The notes: a model not told the origin generated them from the sequence alone. Positions 17,788 to 25,360 are shown, counted from the first letter of the stretch. The stretch is DNA of 55,954 nucleotides from Chitinophaga pinensis (GCA_943324565.2 CALPMC020000004.1:1-55954), one strand, 5' to 3'. Program-made: numbers and translations.

Positions 17788-17797
17788 CAGAAAAAAT

Positions 17798-18148
17798 ATG
17801 TCAAAAATTGTTATCTATCTCGGCTCATTATTTGTTATAGTAAACACAATTGTTGGTTTACTAATCTCAAAATATTTGCTTTTCAACTGGCTCTCGGTTG
17901 ACGTTGTATTAATCATCAATACAATACTTATTTTCAAATTATCAAGTGACAATATAAGCAATGGATATAAAATTGGACTATCATTTATTTATCCGATTTT
18001 GTGTCTTGTTTCTATTGTCTTAGCTATTCTTAGCCCCAATAAATTTAAAGACAATTTTTATGTAATTGTATTTATTCTAATCATACTTATTGAAACATCA
18101 CTTTATTTAATTGCAAGAAATCTCAAAATAATTAATACAAAAAAATAA
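17798..18148 (+). CDS. Small membrane protein
   Basis: The 116-aa protein has four predicted membrane helices (about residues 6-28, 33-48, 58-80 and 88-108) with little loop. No family recognised. It lies 10 bp after the SPFH gene and 2 bp before the zinc-ribbon/CFI-box gene, so it is almost certainly in one operon with them. Confidence 0.6.
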   Translation: MSKIVIYLGSLFVIVNTIVGLLISKYLLFNWLSVDVVLIINTILIFKLSSDNISNGYKIGLSFIYPILCLVSIVLAILSPNKFKDNFYVIVFILIILIETSLYLIARNLKIINTKK

Positions 18149-18150
18149 TT

Positions 18151-19149
18151 ATGGAAAAACAATTTGTTCAAATTACCTCTCAAAACTGCCACAATTGTGG
18201 TGCAAGCGTTCATGTTTCATCAAACACTGATAATCTTAAGTGCGAATATTGTGAGACACAAATCCGCATTCTGAGACCTGTTAAAATGAACGAGGAAAGC
18301 ATGCTTGGCAAACTAAATGATGAGGAGATGAAAAAGTATCGAAATATGCTAACGATACTTGAGAATTCGATGAAAGCAGGTAACTTCAAAGAGGGATATG
18401 ATTACTGTAACAAGGCACTTGAAGTTGATCCAACATCATCTGAGATTTGGGAAAACAAGGCGATTTGTTCATTTTGGTTAAGCACAAAGAGAGATGTTTT
18501 TAGTACTCAAGCAAAAGAAATCGTAACATATCTAAATACCGCGAAGTCTTATGACGCTAATTCTAAAACACTTCCTATAACATCTAAAAATATAGCTTGG
18601 GACTTATACAGTCTTGGATATGTATGGCTCCACTCTGTAATGCCGTATAATGATAAAGGAAATTATTCTTGGACGGATTGTGACAATATGTTTGAATATG
18701 TAAAATTATGGGATACGGCTTTTGATATCTATAATGAAACTAAATTTTTAAAAGATGCAGTTATTGAATTTAATGGAAATCAAGGAGCTAAAATAAATTG
18801 GCAAGATAAGAACGCTATACAAAGGTATCCTACTCAAAAACTTAAAGAAACTTACATTAAGAAAATTCAAAAAATTGAACCAAGCTATGTCCCACCGGAG
18901 GCTGAATCTGGATGGTGTTTTATTGCTACTGCGACAATGGGAAGTTATGACCATCCTGAAGTTATGGAATTGAGAAATTTCAGAGACAACTGGATTTTAG
19001 ACAAAAAATGGGGTGAAGGTTTTGTTGCTTGGTATTATCATTATGGTTCAATTGCAGCAAAATCAATTGAAAAAAGTTTTGTATTAAAAAAGATTTGCTA
19101 TTTGTTTGTTGTGAAACCATTGGTTTATTTATCAAGAATTATAAAATAA
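18151..19149 (+). CDS. Zinc-ribbon, TPR-like protein with CFI-box C-terminal module
   Basis: The 332-aa protein begins with a zinc ribbon (CHNCG near residues 11-15 and CEYC near 31-34). A TPR-like helical part follows (KAGNFKEGYDYCNKALEVDPTSSEIWENKA, about 72-101). The last about 77 residues are a CFI-box module starting CFIATATMGSYDHPEV and ending in a hydrophobic segment with basic residues. This C-terminal domain type is known but of unknown role. It is nearly identical to the tail of the 19662 gene. The close spacing to the SPFH gene suggests one membrane-associated complex (inference). Confidence 0.78.
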   Translation: MEKQFVQITSQNCHNCGASVHVSSNTDNLKCEYCETQIRILRPVKMNEESMLGKLNDEEMKKYRNMLTILENSMKAGNFKEGYDYCNKALEVDPTSSEIWENKAICSFWLSTKRDVFSTQAKEIVTYLNTAKSYDANSKTLPITSKNIAWDLYSLGYVWLHSVMPYNDKGNYSWTDCDNMFEYVKLWDTAFDIYNETKFLKDAVIEFNGNQGAKINWQDKNAIQRYPTQKLKETYIKKIQKIEPSYVPPEAESGWCFIATATMGSYDHPEVMELRNFRDNWILDKKWGEGFVAWYYHYGSIAAKSIEKSFVLKKICYLFVVKPLVYLSRIIK

Positions 19150-19153
19150 ATAA

Positions 19154-19363
19154 ATGATGGATGAAAAACAAAGTATTCAGGAGCAGTTACTTTTTGAGCA
19201 AGCTAAAAAATGGTTGATTGAAAATGGCGAGTTTAAAATTCGCCCATATAAGCAAAAAGATCTGTTCCAAGGTGTATTCAAAGACAAGAACGGAACCATA
19301 AAAGAGACAGGGGAAGACGTAAAAAGACTTACCATTCAAATTTATAACGATGTAAAATATTAA
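19154..19363 (+). CDS. Small hypothetical protein
   Basis: The 69-aa hydrophilic protein (MMDEKQSIQEQLLFEQAKKW...) contains one long helix and a short beta hairpin-like end (TIQIYNDVKY). It lies 4 bp after the CFI-box gene and 6 bp before the next, so it is translated within the same operon. No family recognised. Confidence 0.5.
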   Translation: MMDEKQSIQEQLLFEQAKKWLIENGEFKIRPYKQKDLFQGVFKDKNGTIKETGEDVKRLTIQIYNDVKY

Positions 19364-19369
19364 AAAAAC

Positions 19370-19624
19370 ATGACAGGAATACCAATTTTAAACAATTTTA
19401 AATTTATCTATGGAGAACCAAAAACAGAAAAATCTGATTTTTTGGAAGACTACAAAGAAATTTTAGGTTATGAAGTATTCAAAGTCTCAATAAATGATAA
19501 ATGTTACGTAGTTTTTGATAAAGAAAATAATCAATATTACAATTTTGAGAGAACTTCAGAATCTATTGAATCAATAGATTACGATTTTGAAAAAATAATA
19601 GAAGCTTTCATATTAAAAAGCTAA
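19370..19624 (+). CDS. Small hypothetical protein
   Basis: The 84-aa acidic protein has alternating strand-like segments (YEVFKVSINDKCYVVFDKEN) and a C-terminal helix (DYDFEKIIEAFI). The acidic, aromatic character is loosely like SUKH-type immunity proteins but the length is too short for a firm call. Located between the two CFI-box genes. Confidence 0.5.
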   Translation: MTGIPILNNFKFIYGEPKTEKSDFLEDYKEILGYEVFKVSINDKCYVVFDKENNQYYNFERTSESIESIDYDFEKIIEAFILKS

Positions 19625-19661
19625 TAATCAGACAAATAATTATGTTCATAAAATAAATAAA

Positions 19662-20558
19662 ATGAGTGAAATAATCCAATGTTCGTCTTGTGGCGGCACA
19701 AACCAGTTACCAGAAGGTAAAACTTCAATGTTTTGTGCTTTTTGTGGGAATGGGATTACTAAAAAGCAAATTGATACTAAATCAAACAATGAAAATTTAA
19801 TAAAAGCAAAGCCTAAAATAATAGATTTTACGCTCTCATTAAAAGAAAGGAATATTAGTTCATTAAAGGACGTTTTAGTTTGGTTTTCAGACGATGAATT
19901 AGAAAATATTGCGCATTTAGATTTGAGTAATAACAATATCTTTAGTCTTAATGGACTTAATTCATTTAGTAGAATAGAAGAAATCGATTTGTCCTATAAT
20001 AAATTTACAGAAATTAGCGCAAATGATATTGATATTATAAATAGTATAAATATTCAAAATAACCAAAATGGATTTAAATTAAATCTTTTAGGGAATCCAA
20101 TAACTTCTGATTCTTGGGTACCTAAAATTAATATATCTTCTATACTTAATTCTTATACTGGTGAAATGTATCTTGATTCAAATTATGATATAAAATATCA
20201 CACATACTATAATTTGGTTAAGTTAACTATTTTAACAAATGACGCTGAGATTGATGAATACCATCCAAACTCAACATTTAATCCAAACAATAAAAAAACT
20301 CATAATGGTAAAAAGGGTTCTTGCTTTATTGCGACAGCAACAACGGGAAGTTATGATCATCCAGAGGTGATGGAGTTGAGGAATTTTAGAGATAACTGGA
20401 TTTTAGAAAAAAAATGGGGTGAAGGTTTTGTTGCTTGGTATTACCACTATGGTTCAATCGCGGCAAAATCAATAGAAAAAAGTTTTTTACTCAAAAAGAC
20501 TTGCTATTTACTGATTGTGAAGCCTTTAATATACTTCTCAAGGATTGTAAAAAAATGA
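19662..20558 (+). CDS. Zinc-ribbon, LRR-like protein with CFI-box C-terminal module
   Basis: The 298-aa protein has an N-terminal zinc ribbon (CSSCGG and CAFCGN, residues 7-31). Leucine-rich repeat-like segments follow (IAHLDLSNNNIFSLNGLNSF, IEEIDLSYNKFTEI, about 84-125), and then a CFI-box tail (CFIATATTGSYDHPEV..., last about 77 residues). The tail is about 88% identical to that of the 18151 gene while the upstream parts are unrelated. This indicates module duplication or recombination. Likely membrane-associated through the hydrophobic C-terminal end. Confidence 0.75.
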   Translation: MSEIIQCSSCGGTNQLPEGKTSMFCAFCGNGITKKQIDTKSNNENLIKAKPKIIDFTLSLKERNISSLKDVLVWFSDDELENIAHLDLSNNNIFSLNGLNSFSRIEEIDLSYNKFTEISANDIDIINSINIQNNQNGFKLNLLGNPITSDSWVPKINISSILNSYTGEMYLDSNYDIKYHTYYNLVKLTILTNDAEIDEYHPNSTFNPNNKKTHNGKKGSCFIATATTGSYDHPEVMELRNFRDNWILEKKWGEGFVAWYYHYGSIAAKSIEKSFLLKKTCYLLIVKPLIYFSRIVKK

Positions 20559-20562
20559 AATT

Positions 20563-20734
20563 ATGAATGAAATTGAAAAATTAGAGAATAGAAATCGGAT
20601 ATTAAATGTCCAAATCTCATTTAAATATAAATAACATAACTAAGAATGAGCAAGAAATAATTGATGGTCATTTAAATGAAATTGCAATTAATGAAATTGA
20701 GATAAGGAAAATACAAGAGAACAATTCAAAATAA
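20563..20734 (+). pseudogene. Decayed small gene fragment
   Basis: An ATG frame runs MNEIEKLENRNRILNVQI for about 20 codons, then stops. Another frame continues with a plausible helical segment TKNEQEIIDGHLNEIAINEI and ends at 20734. Together they look like one small charged helical protein broken by a frameshift. No homologue recognised, so this is tentative. Confidence 0.35.
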
Positions 20735-20763
20735 TATATAGAAAAATGGACTTATAAAACGAA

Positions 20764-20965
20764 ATGAAACCATTATTTGGTAAATGGGCAAAAGTCTTTC
20801 TTAATATGCCTTGAGGAAAAGCAAAAGAAGAAGAGCTTGAAAAAATGATAAAGGCTCTTGATTGGTTTTGTAAATGCAATTGAATTATTAACCAACTTCG
20901 AATCTGAGCAAGAGGAAGGTAAAATGGTTTTTATATTTATTAAAAAAATTGAAGATGAAAAGTAA
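20764..20965 (+). pseudogene. Frameshifted small gene remnant
   Basis: The first frame gives MKPLFGKWAKVFLNMP, an in-frame TGA, then GKAKEEELEKMIKALDW. Switching frame at about 20861 gives FVNAIELLTNFESEQEEG and then KMVFIFIKKIEDEK with a stop at 20965. Both halves have normal protein character, so an about 65-aa gene has been broken by one stop and one frameshift. It overlaps the start of the next lipoprotein gene by 11 bp. Confidence 0.5.
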
Positions 20966-21491
20966 GAATTACTATTTTTTAAAAAGAATCATTTGGTTAA
21001 GCTTAACTATTTTTCTTTTTACAAGTTGCGGAGAAAAAGCTCTCAATGAAGAAAAACAAATCCTAACGGCTTATGACATAGCGGGAACTTATGAATTTGG
21101 ATCAGATGGAAATATTGAATCAGTTGGTTTACTAAAAGTTTATCCATTGTCTAAAAATAAGGCTTTGTTCTACATTCAAATTTGTATAGGTCCGCCTGCA
21201 TACAATTTAGGAGAAATTTTCGGAGAAATTTCAAGTAAAGAGAATAACGGTGAGTTTTATCTTGATGAGAGTAATACACCGTATGATTGTAAGTTTAAAT
21301 TTAATTTCACCAATAAAGAAGTTAAAATTATTACAGAAAATGACTGTTCTTTTGGAGGTAATGGCGTATCTGTTGATTATACTTTTTTCAAGAAAAATAA
21401 TAGAATACCTTCCAATTTTACAGACTATGATGATAATACTTTTCTTTTCGATGAAGTTGATGTAAAATCGTATTATAGTCGTTTTGATTAA
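20955..21491 (+). CDS. Lipoprotein of unknown function
   Basis: The 178-aa protein has a lipoprotein signal ending LFTSC (Cys at about 25). A beta-rich domain follows (YDIAGTYEFGSDGNIESVGLLKVYPL, later CKFKFNFTNKEVKIITENDCSFGG), loosely like the small lipocalin-type stress lipoproteins of Bacteroidota. ATG at 20955 is chosen over TTG at 20949. No named family recognised. Confidence 0.6.
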   Translation: MKSKNYYFLKRIIWLSLTIFLFTSCGEKALNEEKQILTAYDIAGTYEFGSDGNIESVGLLKVYPLSKNKALFYIQICIGPPAYNLGEIFGEISSKENNGEFYLDESNTPYDCKFKFNFTNKEVKIITENDCSFGGNGVSVDYTFFKKNNRIPSNFTDYDDNTFLFDEVDVKSYYSRFD

Positions 21492-21539
21492 TGATTTCGA
21501 TATAAATTTCTAGCTATTAATCATAAAATACCATCCAAA

Positions 21540-22088
21540 ATGAAATCACCATTTAATTTTCTAGCATCATTACTCATTTTATTGCTTTTTGTTTCTTGTA
21601 ACAATATGAGCATTGACCAATTGCAAAATGAAGTTCTAAATGACATAAAAGCAAAAATTGAAAATCAAGGTCAAGACATTCAGGTTCAATCTTTCGTATT
21701 AACTCATGTTTCAGCTAATGAATACGTTGGCGTATTGGAAACACTGGAAAACGGACAGCTTTTCACTTATAATGTAAATGTTATTTCAGATGGAAAGTCA
21801 TTTGTTTGGGAAATTCCTATTTCTGAAATGTCACAGGATGGCACTGATTCCCAAACAAATCAGGAAGAAGCATATTCCGATGAATCTTATGAAGAAACAG
21901 ATTCTTATCAAGAAGAAGACCATAGAAATATGACCGAGGCCATGGAAAATATTTCAGATCCAACTTATTGTAGTCTTTGCAAAGGAACGGGAGTAGAAGA
22001 AAATAGAGCTAGAGGCATGGGGCTTGGTGATGATGAGTATGGTAGAGTTTGCCCAATGTGTAATGGCACTGGAAAAAAGTCTTATTAA
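21540..22088 (+). CDS. Lipoprotein with DnaJ-type CxxCxGxG ends
   Basis: The 182-aa protein has a lipoprotein signal (LLFVSC, Cys at 20). A first domain covers about residues 25-100 (IQVQSFVLTHVSANEYVGVLET, a pattern seen in periplasmic beta-strand domains). An acidic linker leads to two zinc-finger-like repeats, CSLCKGTG and CPMCNGTG, at the end. The pair resembles the DnaJ Cys-rich motif and may bind zinc or hold disulfides. A 15-codon degenerate copy of the end lies at 22687-22731. Confidence 0.65.
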   Translation: MKSPFNFLASLLILLLFVSCNNMSIDQLQNEVLNDIKAKIENQGQDIQVQSFVLTHVSANEYVGVLETLENGQLFTYNVNVISDGKSFVWEIPISEMSQDGTDSQTNQEEAYSDESYEETDSYQEEDHRNMTEAMENISDPTYCSLCKGTGVEENRARGMGLGDDEYGRVCPMCNGTGKKSY

Positions 22089-22102
22089 TTAAAACATGAA
22101 TT

Positions 22103-22663
22103 ATGAGTGAAAGCGCAATAAATTTAGTAATAGTATTTATTTGTTTGTCATTAATTGCAATCAATATTCTTTTCTATTATTCCTTACAAACTACAATGAA
22201 CCTTGTCAATGATAAAAACAGACAAATGCCCGGATCTTATGTTTGGCTAAATTTAATACCGGTATTTGGCATCTTTTGGCCTTTTATCTTTAATGCTGCT
22301 TTGGCAAAATCAATTGAAAATGAATTAAAAGATAAAGGTTCAGATGAAAAGGTAAATCTATATCCGGGAACTATTGTTTATCCGATCTCATTTTTGTTTC
22401 TGACCAACCTTACTTATTCTTCTTATACGACATTTTCCAGCACATTAAATTATGGAACGCTTTATTTGTCTGCGTTATTCCTATTTTCTAGCCTCTATTT
22501 TTGGTTTGTTTTCTGGAGACAAACCTTGCGATTTAAAAAGATTCTTCAAGGTCGTGAAGTCATTAGTTCTCCTGAATCAACATATGCTATTATTTTGATA
22601 ACAGTAATTTCAACAGTACTTTTTTTAGGAGGATTCTTACAACTTTGGAGGATACTTTTATGA
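22103..22663 (+). CDS. Four-helix membrane protein
   Basis: The 186-aa protein has membrane helices at about residues 5-27, 45-65, 90-110, 118-140 and 158-183. It contains SYVWLNLIPVFGIFWPFIFNAALAKSIENELKDKG, a segment common in small uncharacterised Bacteroidota membrane proteins with DUF4234/DUF4328-like topology. No firm family assignment. It starts 14 bp after the preceding lipoprotein gene. Confidence 0.6.
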   Translation: MSESAINLVIVFICLSLIAINILFYYSLQTTMNLVNDKNRQMPGSYVWLNLIPVFGIFWPFIFNAALAKSIENELKDKGSDEKVNLYPGTIVYPISFLFLTNLTYSSYTTFSSTLNYGTLYLSALFLFSSLYFWFVFWRQTLRFKKILQGREVISSPESTYAIILITVISTVLFLGGFLQLWRILL

Positions 22664-22686
22664 ATATTATATAAAAGGTCAAGAAA

Positions 22687-22731
22687 ATGGCACGTCAAAT
22701 GTGCGAAGGAAAAGGTAGAAGAACTTATTAA
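22687..22731 (+). pseudogene. Remnant of a CxxCxGxG lipoprotein tail
   Basis: Fourteen codons read MARQMCEGKGRRTY and stop. They match the end of the 21540 gene (CPMCNGTGKKSY, stop) in pattern and in the position of the stop. It looks like the leftover 3-prime end of a duplicated copy whose front has been lost or replaced. Confidence 0.4.
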
Positions 22732-22774
22732 AAGTTAAACAACTAATTTATGGAAAAAATTAAAATTTTTTATC

Positions 22775-22834
22775 TTAATTTTCAACCAATCTATCCATCA
22801 CAAACTCCAACATTTTCCCATCCAATTTCGAGAA
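22775..22834. repeat. Direct repeat A, copy 1 (3-prime end of ORF6N gene)
   Basis: A 60-bp segment identical to 23861-23920. Read on the minus strand it codes the end of the shared C-terminal domain (FSKLDGKMLEFVMDRLVEN, stop). In this copy the frame is lost because of the 23-bp insertion just upstream. Confidence 0.85.
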
Positions 22835-23676
22835 AACAAACCATGGTTCGACAAGCTCACCACGGGTCTCTTTCCCAAATCCTTCAACGAAGCACCAATG
22901 TGATACAATTCATTTCGGTCGATGATAAGAAATCGGTCGTGACTTTCTCTCAATTCTCGAATATTGATAGGTGGATATTGATTGTTGTGTCTTTCAAGGT
23001 CGAGGTGTAAAACCTTTGAAATAGACTTGGTGTAAATGATAGCTTTAACATTTTCGGAACGTTTACTCAGGTGTGTCAACACAGATTCGTCGATGTAATT
23101 GTCAATAAGAATGATTTCTTTTGAGGCAGAACGAATTATTCTCGACATCAACTCGAAAGCATCGAAGATTTGTCCGTCAAAGAATATGCCTTGAGAAGGG
23201 ATAGTATTTTTTTCGAGTGCCTTGAAAACGTTCTCAAATTTATTATCTGTTTCCAATTGTTTTCGTTCCAAGCCATCAATTCGTTGTATCAATCCATGTT
23301 GTGAAGCCATCAATTTGCGCATTGAAACAAATGCACGCATTATAGTGACATGAACTTGAGAAGCTTGTTCACTTTTTAAAACACCAGACAATCCAGCAAC
23401 TCCTTGTTCTGTAAAAACGAATGGGTTTTTTCTTCTTCCTCCATGTTCATTTGAAGTCGCATTTTGCGATATCAAGTTTTCCCATTCTTCTTTTGTAAGT
23501 TTAAACATAAAGTCTTCTGGGAACCGTTCGGCATTTCTTTTTACTTGTTCATTCAAACGGCTAGTTGATACTCCGTAAATATCTGCCAAATCGCTGTCTA
23601 GCATAACATATTCACCCCGGAAAATAAAAATTCTTTTTTCGATACGATCGGTTGATTGGGTTAAAATACTACTCAT
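22798..23676 (-). CDS. ORF6N-domain protein with shared C-terminal domain, 3-prime end frameshifted
   Basis: The 292-aa protein has an ORF6N domain at residues about 10-95 (YVMLDSDLADIYGVSTSRLNEQVKRN, a DNA-binding domain of phage antirepressor type). A coiled linker leads to a C-terminal domain (PSQGIFFDGQIFDAFELMSRIIRSASKEIILIDNYIDESVLTHLSKR...) nearly identical to that of the RhuM gene at 25328. After GASLKDLGKR the frame is broken by a 23-bp repeat, so the last 19 residues (PVVSLSNHG...) are abnormal. The start overlaps the stop of a 34-aa RhuM-like leader as ATGA. Confidence 0.85.
   Translation of the reverse strand: MSSILTQSTDRIEKRIFIFRGEYVMLDSDLADIYGVSTSRLNEQVKRNAERFPEDFMFKLTKEEWENLISQNATSNEHGGRRKNPFVFTEQGVAGLSGVLKSEQASQVHVTIMRAFVSMRKLMASQHGLIQRIDGLERKQLETDNKFENVFKALEKNTIPSQGIFFDGQIFDAFELMSRIIRSASKEIILIDNYIDESVLTHLSKRSENVKAIIYTKSISKVLHLDLERHNNQYPPINIRELRESHDRFLIIDRNELYHIGASLKDLGKRPVVSLSNHGLFSRNWMGKCWSL
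22844..22866. repeat. 23-bp dispersed repeat, single unit
   Basis: A 23-bp insertion, reading TGGTTCGACAAGCTCACCAC plus GGG on the plus strand. It lies between the codons for KR and WF of the shared C-terminal domain. Comparison with the uninterrupted copy at 23861-23998 gives the exact length. Because 23 is not a multiple of three it shifts the frame of the ORF6N gene. Confidence 0.85.
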
Positions 23677-23777
23677 TTCAAAAATTGTTTAATTTGTATT
23701 GTATACTGGTTTTCAAGGTGAACTTCGATGTGCTCAGCAGCCTCATTTGGGCGGTATAAAATGATTTCATTCTTCAT
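23673..23777 (-). CDS. 34-aa RhuM-like leader peptide upstream of ORF6N gene
   Basis: The frame reads MKNEIILYRPNEAAEHIEV and then HLENQYTIQIKQFLK, stop. The first 19 residues are identical to the start of the RhuM protein at 26149. Its TGA overlaps the ATG of the ORF6N gene (ATGA), so it may be translated as a coupled leader. The sequence upstream of its ATG also matches the region upstream of rhuM. It is either a leader or simply the scar of a cassette exchange. Confidence 0.6.
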   Translation of the reverse strand: MKNEIILYRPNEAAEHIEVHLENQYTIQIKQFLK

Positions 23778-23860
23778 AGTTTACTTGAAGTTAAGAAATA
23801 ATATCCTTTCGCGAAATATGATTTGGTAGAAATTTTGAAAGAAAAACGATTTTTTTGGCC

Positions 23861-23920
23861 TTAATTTTCAACCAATCTATCCATCACAAACTCCAACATT
23901 TTCCCATCCAATTTCGAGAA
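23861..23920. repeat. Direct repeat A, copy 2
   Basis: A 60-bp segment identical to 22775-22834. The repeats stand in the same orientation about 1.09 kb apart around the ORF6N gene and its leader, which would permit deletion or exchange by recombination. Confidence 0.85.
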
Positions 23921-23998
23921 CGCAAACCACCGTTTACCCAAATCCTTCAACGATGCACCAATGTGGTACAACTCTTTTTGGTCGATGATGAGAAAGCG
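23861..23998 (-). pseudogene. Orphan 3-prime fragment of the shared C-terminal domain
   Basis: On the minus strand this reads RFLIIDQKELYHIGASLKDL and then GKRWFAFSKLDGKMLEFVMD and RLVEN, stop. It is the intact version of the last 45 residues that are disrupted in the ORF6N and RhuM genes. No start or upstream domain precedes it. Its last 60 bp are identical to 22775-22834, so the two copies bracket the ORF6N gene as direct repeats. Confidence 0.8.
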
Positions 23999-24054
23999 AT
24001 TTGAAAGTTGAACCAAATTGGTTGTTTTTTAATTGAAATAAAAGCAATAAAATA

Positions 24055-24088
24055 GTACAAATCATCCAATTAATTACTACATTTGTAC
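24055..24088. promoter_or_regulatory. Inverted repeat and -7 box upstream of the AAA ATPase
   Basis: GTACAAAT (24055-24062) and ATTTGTAC (24081-24088) are perfect inverted copies separated by 18 bp. The right arm overlaps a -7 element TACATTTG (24078-24085), 16 bp before the ATG at 24102. The position suggests a repressor site. Confidence 0.5.
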
Positions 24089-24101
24089 CAAATATTTATA
24101 G

Positions 24102-25265
24102 ATGGTTGTAAGAGATATACAGGATTTACTTCATTATTATGGTCAGCAGTTTAGATCGGTGATGCTTGTTGGTCCAAGGCAATCGGGAAAAACTACGCTT
24201 GCAAAAATGGTGTTTCCAGCTAAGAAATATGTTTCGTTAGAAAACCCCGATGAAAGAAATTTAGCATTGAATGACCCAAAAGCATTTTTGAACCGCTTTC
24301 CGAATGGAGCTATTTTGGATGAGGTGCAGCGTGCGCCAGAATTATTGAATTATTTGCAAGAAATCCTTGATAATACAAGCGAAGATGGTCTATTCATTTT
24401 AACAGGAAGCAATAATCTTTTACTTCAAGAAAACGTAAGCCAAACCTTAGCTGGTAGAATTGGTGTGTTGGATTTATATCCATTGAGTTATCGCGAATTA
24501 CAAAATCAAGATAGACAGTATATGTTGAATGAGCTAATATTGAGAGGTTTTTACCCTGAAATTCATCAAAAAAACAGAAATCCTGATTTGTGGTATCAAT
24601 CTTATGTGCGCACTTATGTCGAGCGAGATGTGAGGCAGCTAAAAAATATTGATAATGCAATGCTATTCTTTAAATTTCTTCGACTTTGCGCAGGAAGAGT
24701 TGGTCAAACTGTGAATCGGAGTGCCTTGAGTAATGAATGCGGGATTGATGTTAAAACAGTTGATTCCTGGTTGTCTATTTTGGAAAAAACCTTCGTGATT
24801 AAAATGCTCCCTACTTACTTCAATAACTTTAACAAGCGATTGGTTAAAACACCAAAACTTTACTTTGTGGATACAGGTTTGGCATGCTCCCTGCTTTCCA
24901 TCAAAAAAGAAAGTGAACTTGAGGTGTCACATTTTAGAGGAAGTTTGGTTGAAAATCTGATCATTATGGAGTTTGTGAAGAACAATGCAAATCTCAATCT
25001 TGGTCATCAATTCTATTTTTGGAGAGATAACAAAGGTCTTGAAATTGATTTAATTATCCAGACAGCCACTCAATTAAATGCAATAGAAATTAAGTCTGCT
25101 CAAACATTTTCATCTGATTTTACCAAAGGTTTAAAGAAGTTCAATGCATTGTCAGATGGAACAGGTGGTGTCTTAATTTATGATGGTGAAATGGAGTTTA
25201 CTTCACAGGAATTGATTAAAGTTGTAAATTGGAAATCAGCTTTGATTAATCTTCAAGTAATTTAG
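24102..25265 (+). CDS. AAA_14/DUF4143 family ATPase
   Basis: The 387-aa protein has a P-loop GPRQSGKTT (about residues 23-31) and the Walker B-like AILDEVQRAPELLNYLQ (about 70-86). The LTGSNNLLL sensor and GRIGVLDLYPLSYREL are typical of the AAA_14 domain, and a C-terminal DUF4143 follows from about 175 (YVERDVRQLKNIDNAMLFFKFLRLCAGRVGQ). A nuclease-like end reads FYFWRDNKGLEIDLI. The family is widespread and often accessory; its function is unclear. It lies between the ORF6N and RhuM genes, with its own promoter. Confidence 0.9.
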   Translation: MVVRDIQDLLHYYGQQFRSVMLVGPRQSGKTTLAKMVFPAKKYVSLENPDERNLALNDPKAFLNRFPNGAILDEVQRAPELLNYLQEILDNTSEDGLFILTGSNNLLLQENVSQTLAGRIGVLDLYPLSYRELQNQDRQYMLNELILRGFYPEIHQKNRNPDLWYQSYVRTYVERDVRQLKNIDNAMLFFKFLRLCAGRVGQTVNRSALSNECGIDVKTVDSWLSILEKTFVIKMLPTYFNNFNKRLVKTPKLYFVDTGLACSLLSIKKESELEVSHFRGSLVENLIIMEFVKNNANLNLGHQFYFWRDNKGLEIDLIIQTATQLNAIEIKSAQTFSSDFTKGLKKFNALSDGTGGVLIYDGEMEFTSQELIKVVNWKSALINLQVI

Positions 25266-25314
25266 ATAGAACAAACTCCAAAATAAGCCTATCCAATTTG
25301 GAGAACGCAAACCT

Positions 25315-25360
25315 TGGTTCGATAGGCTCACCACAAGTTTTTCGACAAGCTCACCACAGG
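25315..25360. repeat. 23-bp dispersed repeat, two tandem units
   Basis: Two 23-bp units (25315-25337 and 25338-25360) related to 22844-22866. The core TTCGAyArGCTCACCAC is shared. They interrupt the RhuM gene after the same KR codons as in the ORF6N gene. A TGA in the second unit, read on the minus strand, ends the protein early. Confidence 0.85.

Noticed and set aside
22750..23010. Plus-strand frames reading MVRQAHHGSLSQILQRS and a similar one at 25298-25513
   Set aside because: They are antisense to the ORF6N and RhuM C-terminal domain plus the 23-bp repeat. Their similarity to each other only reflects the homologous genes on the other strand.
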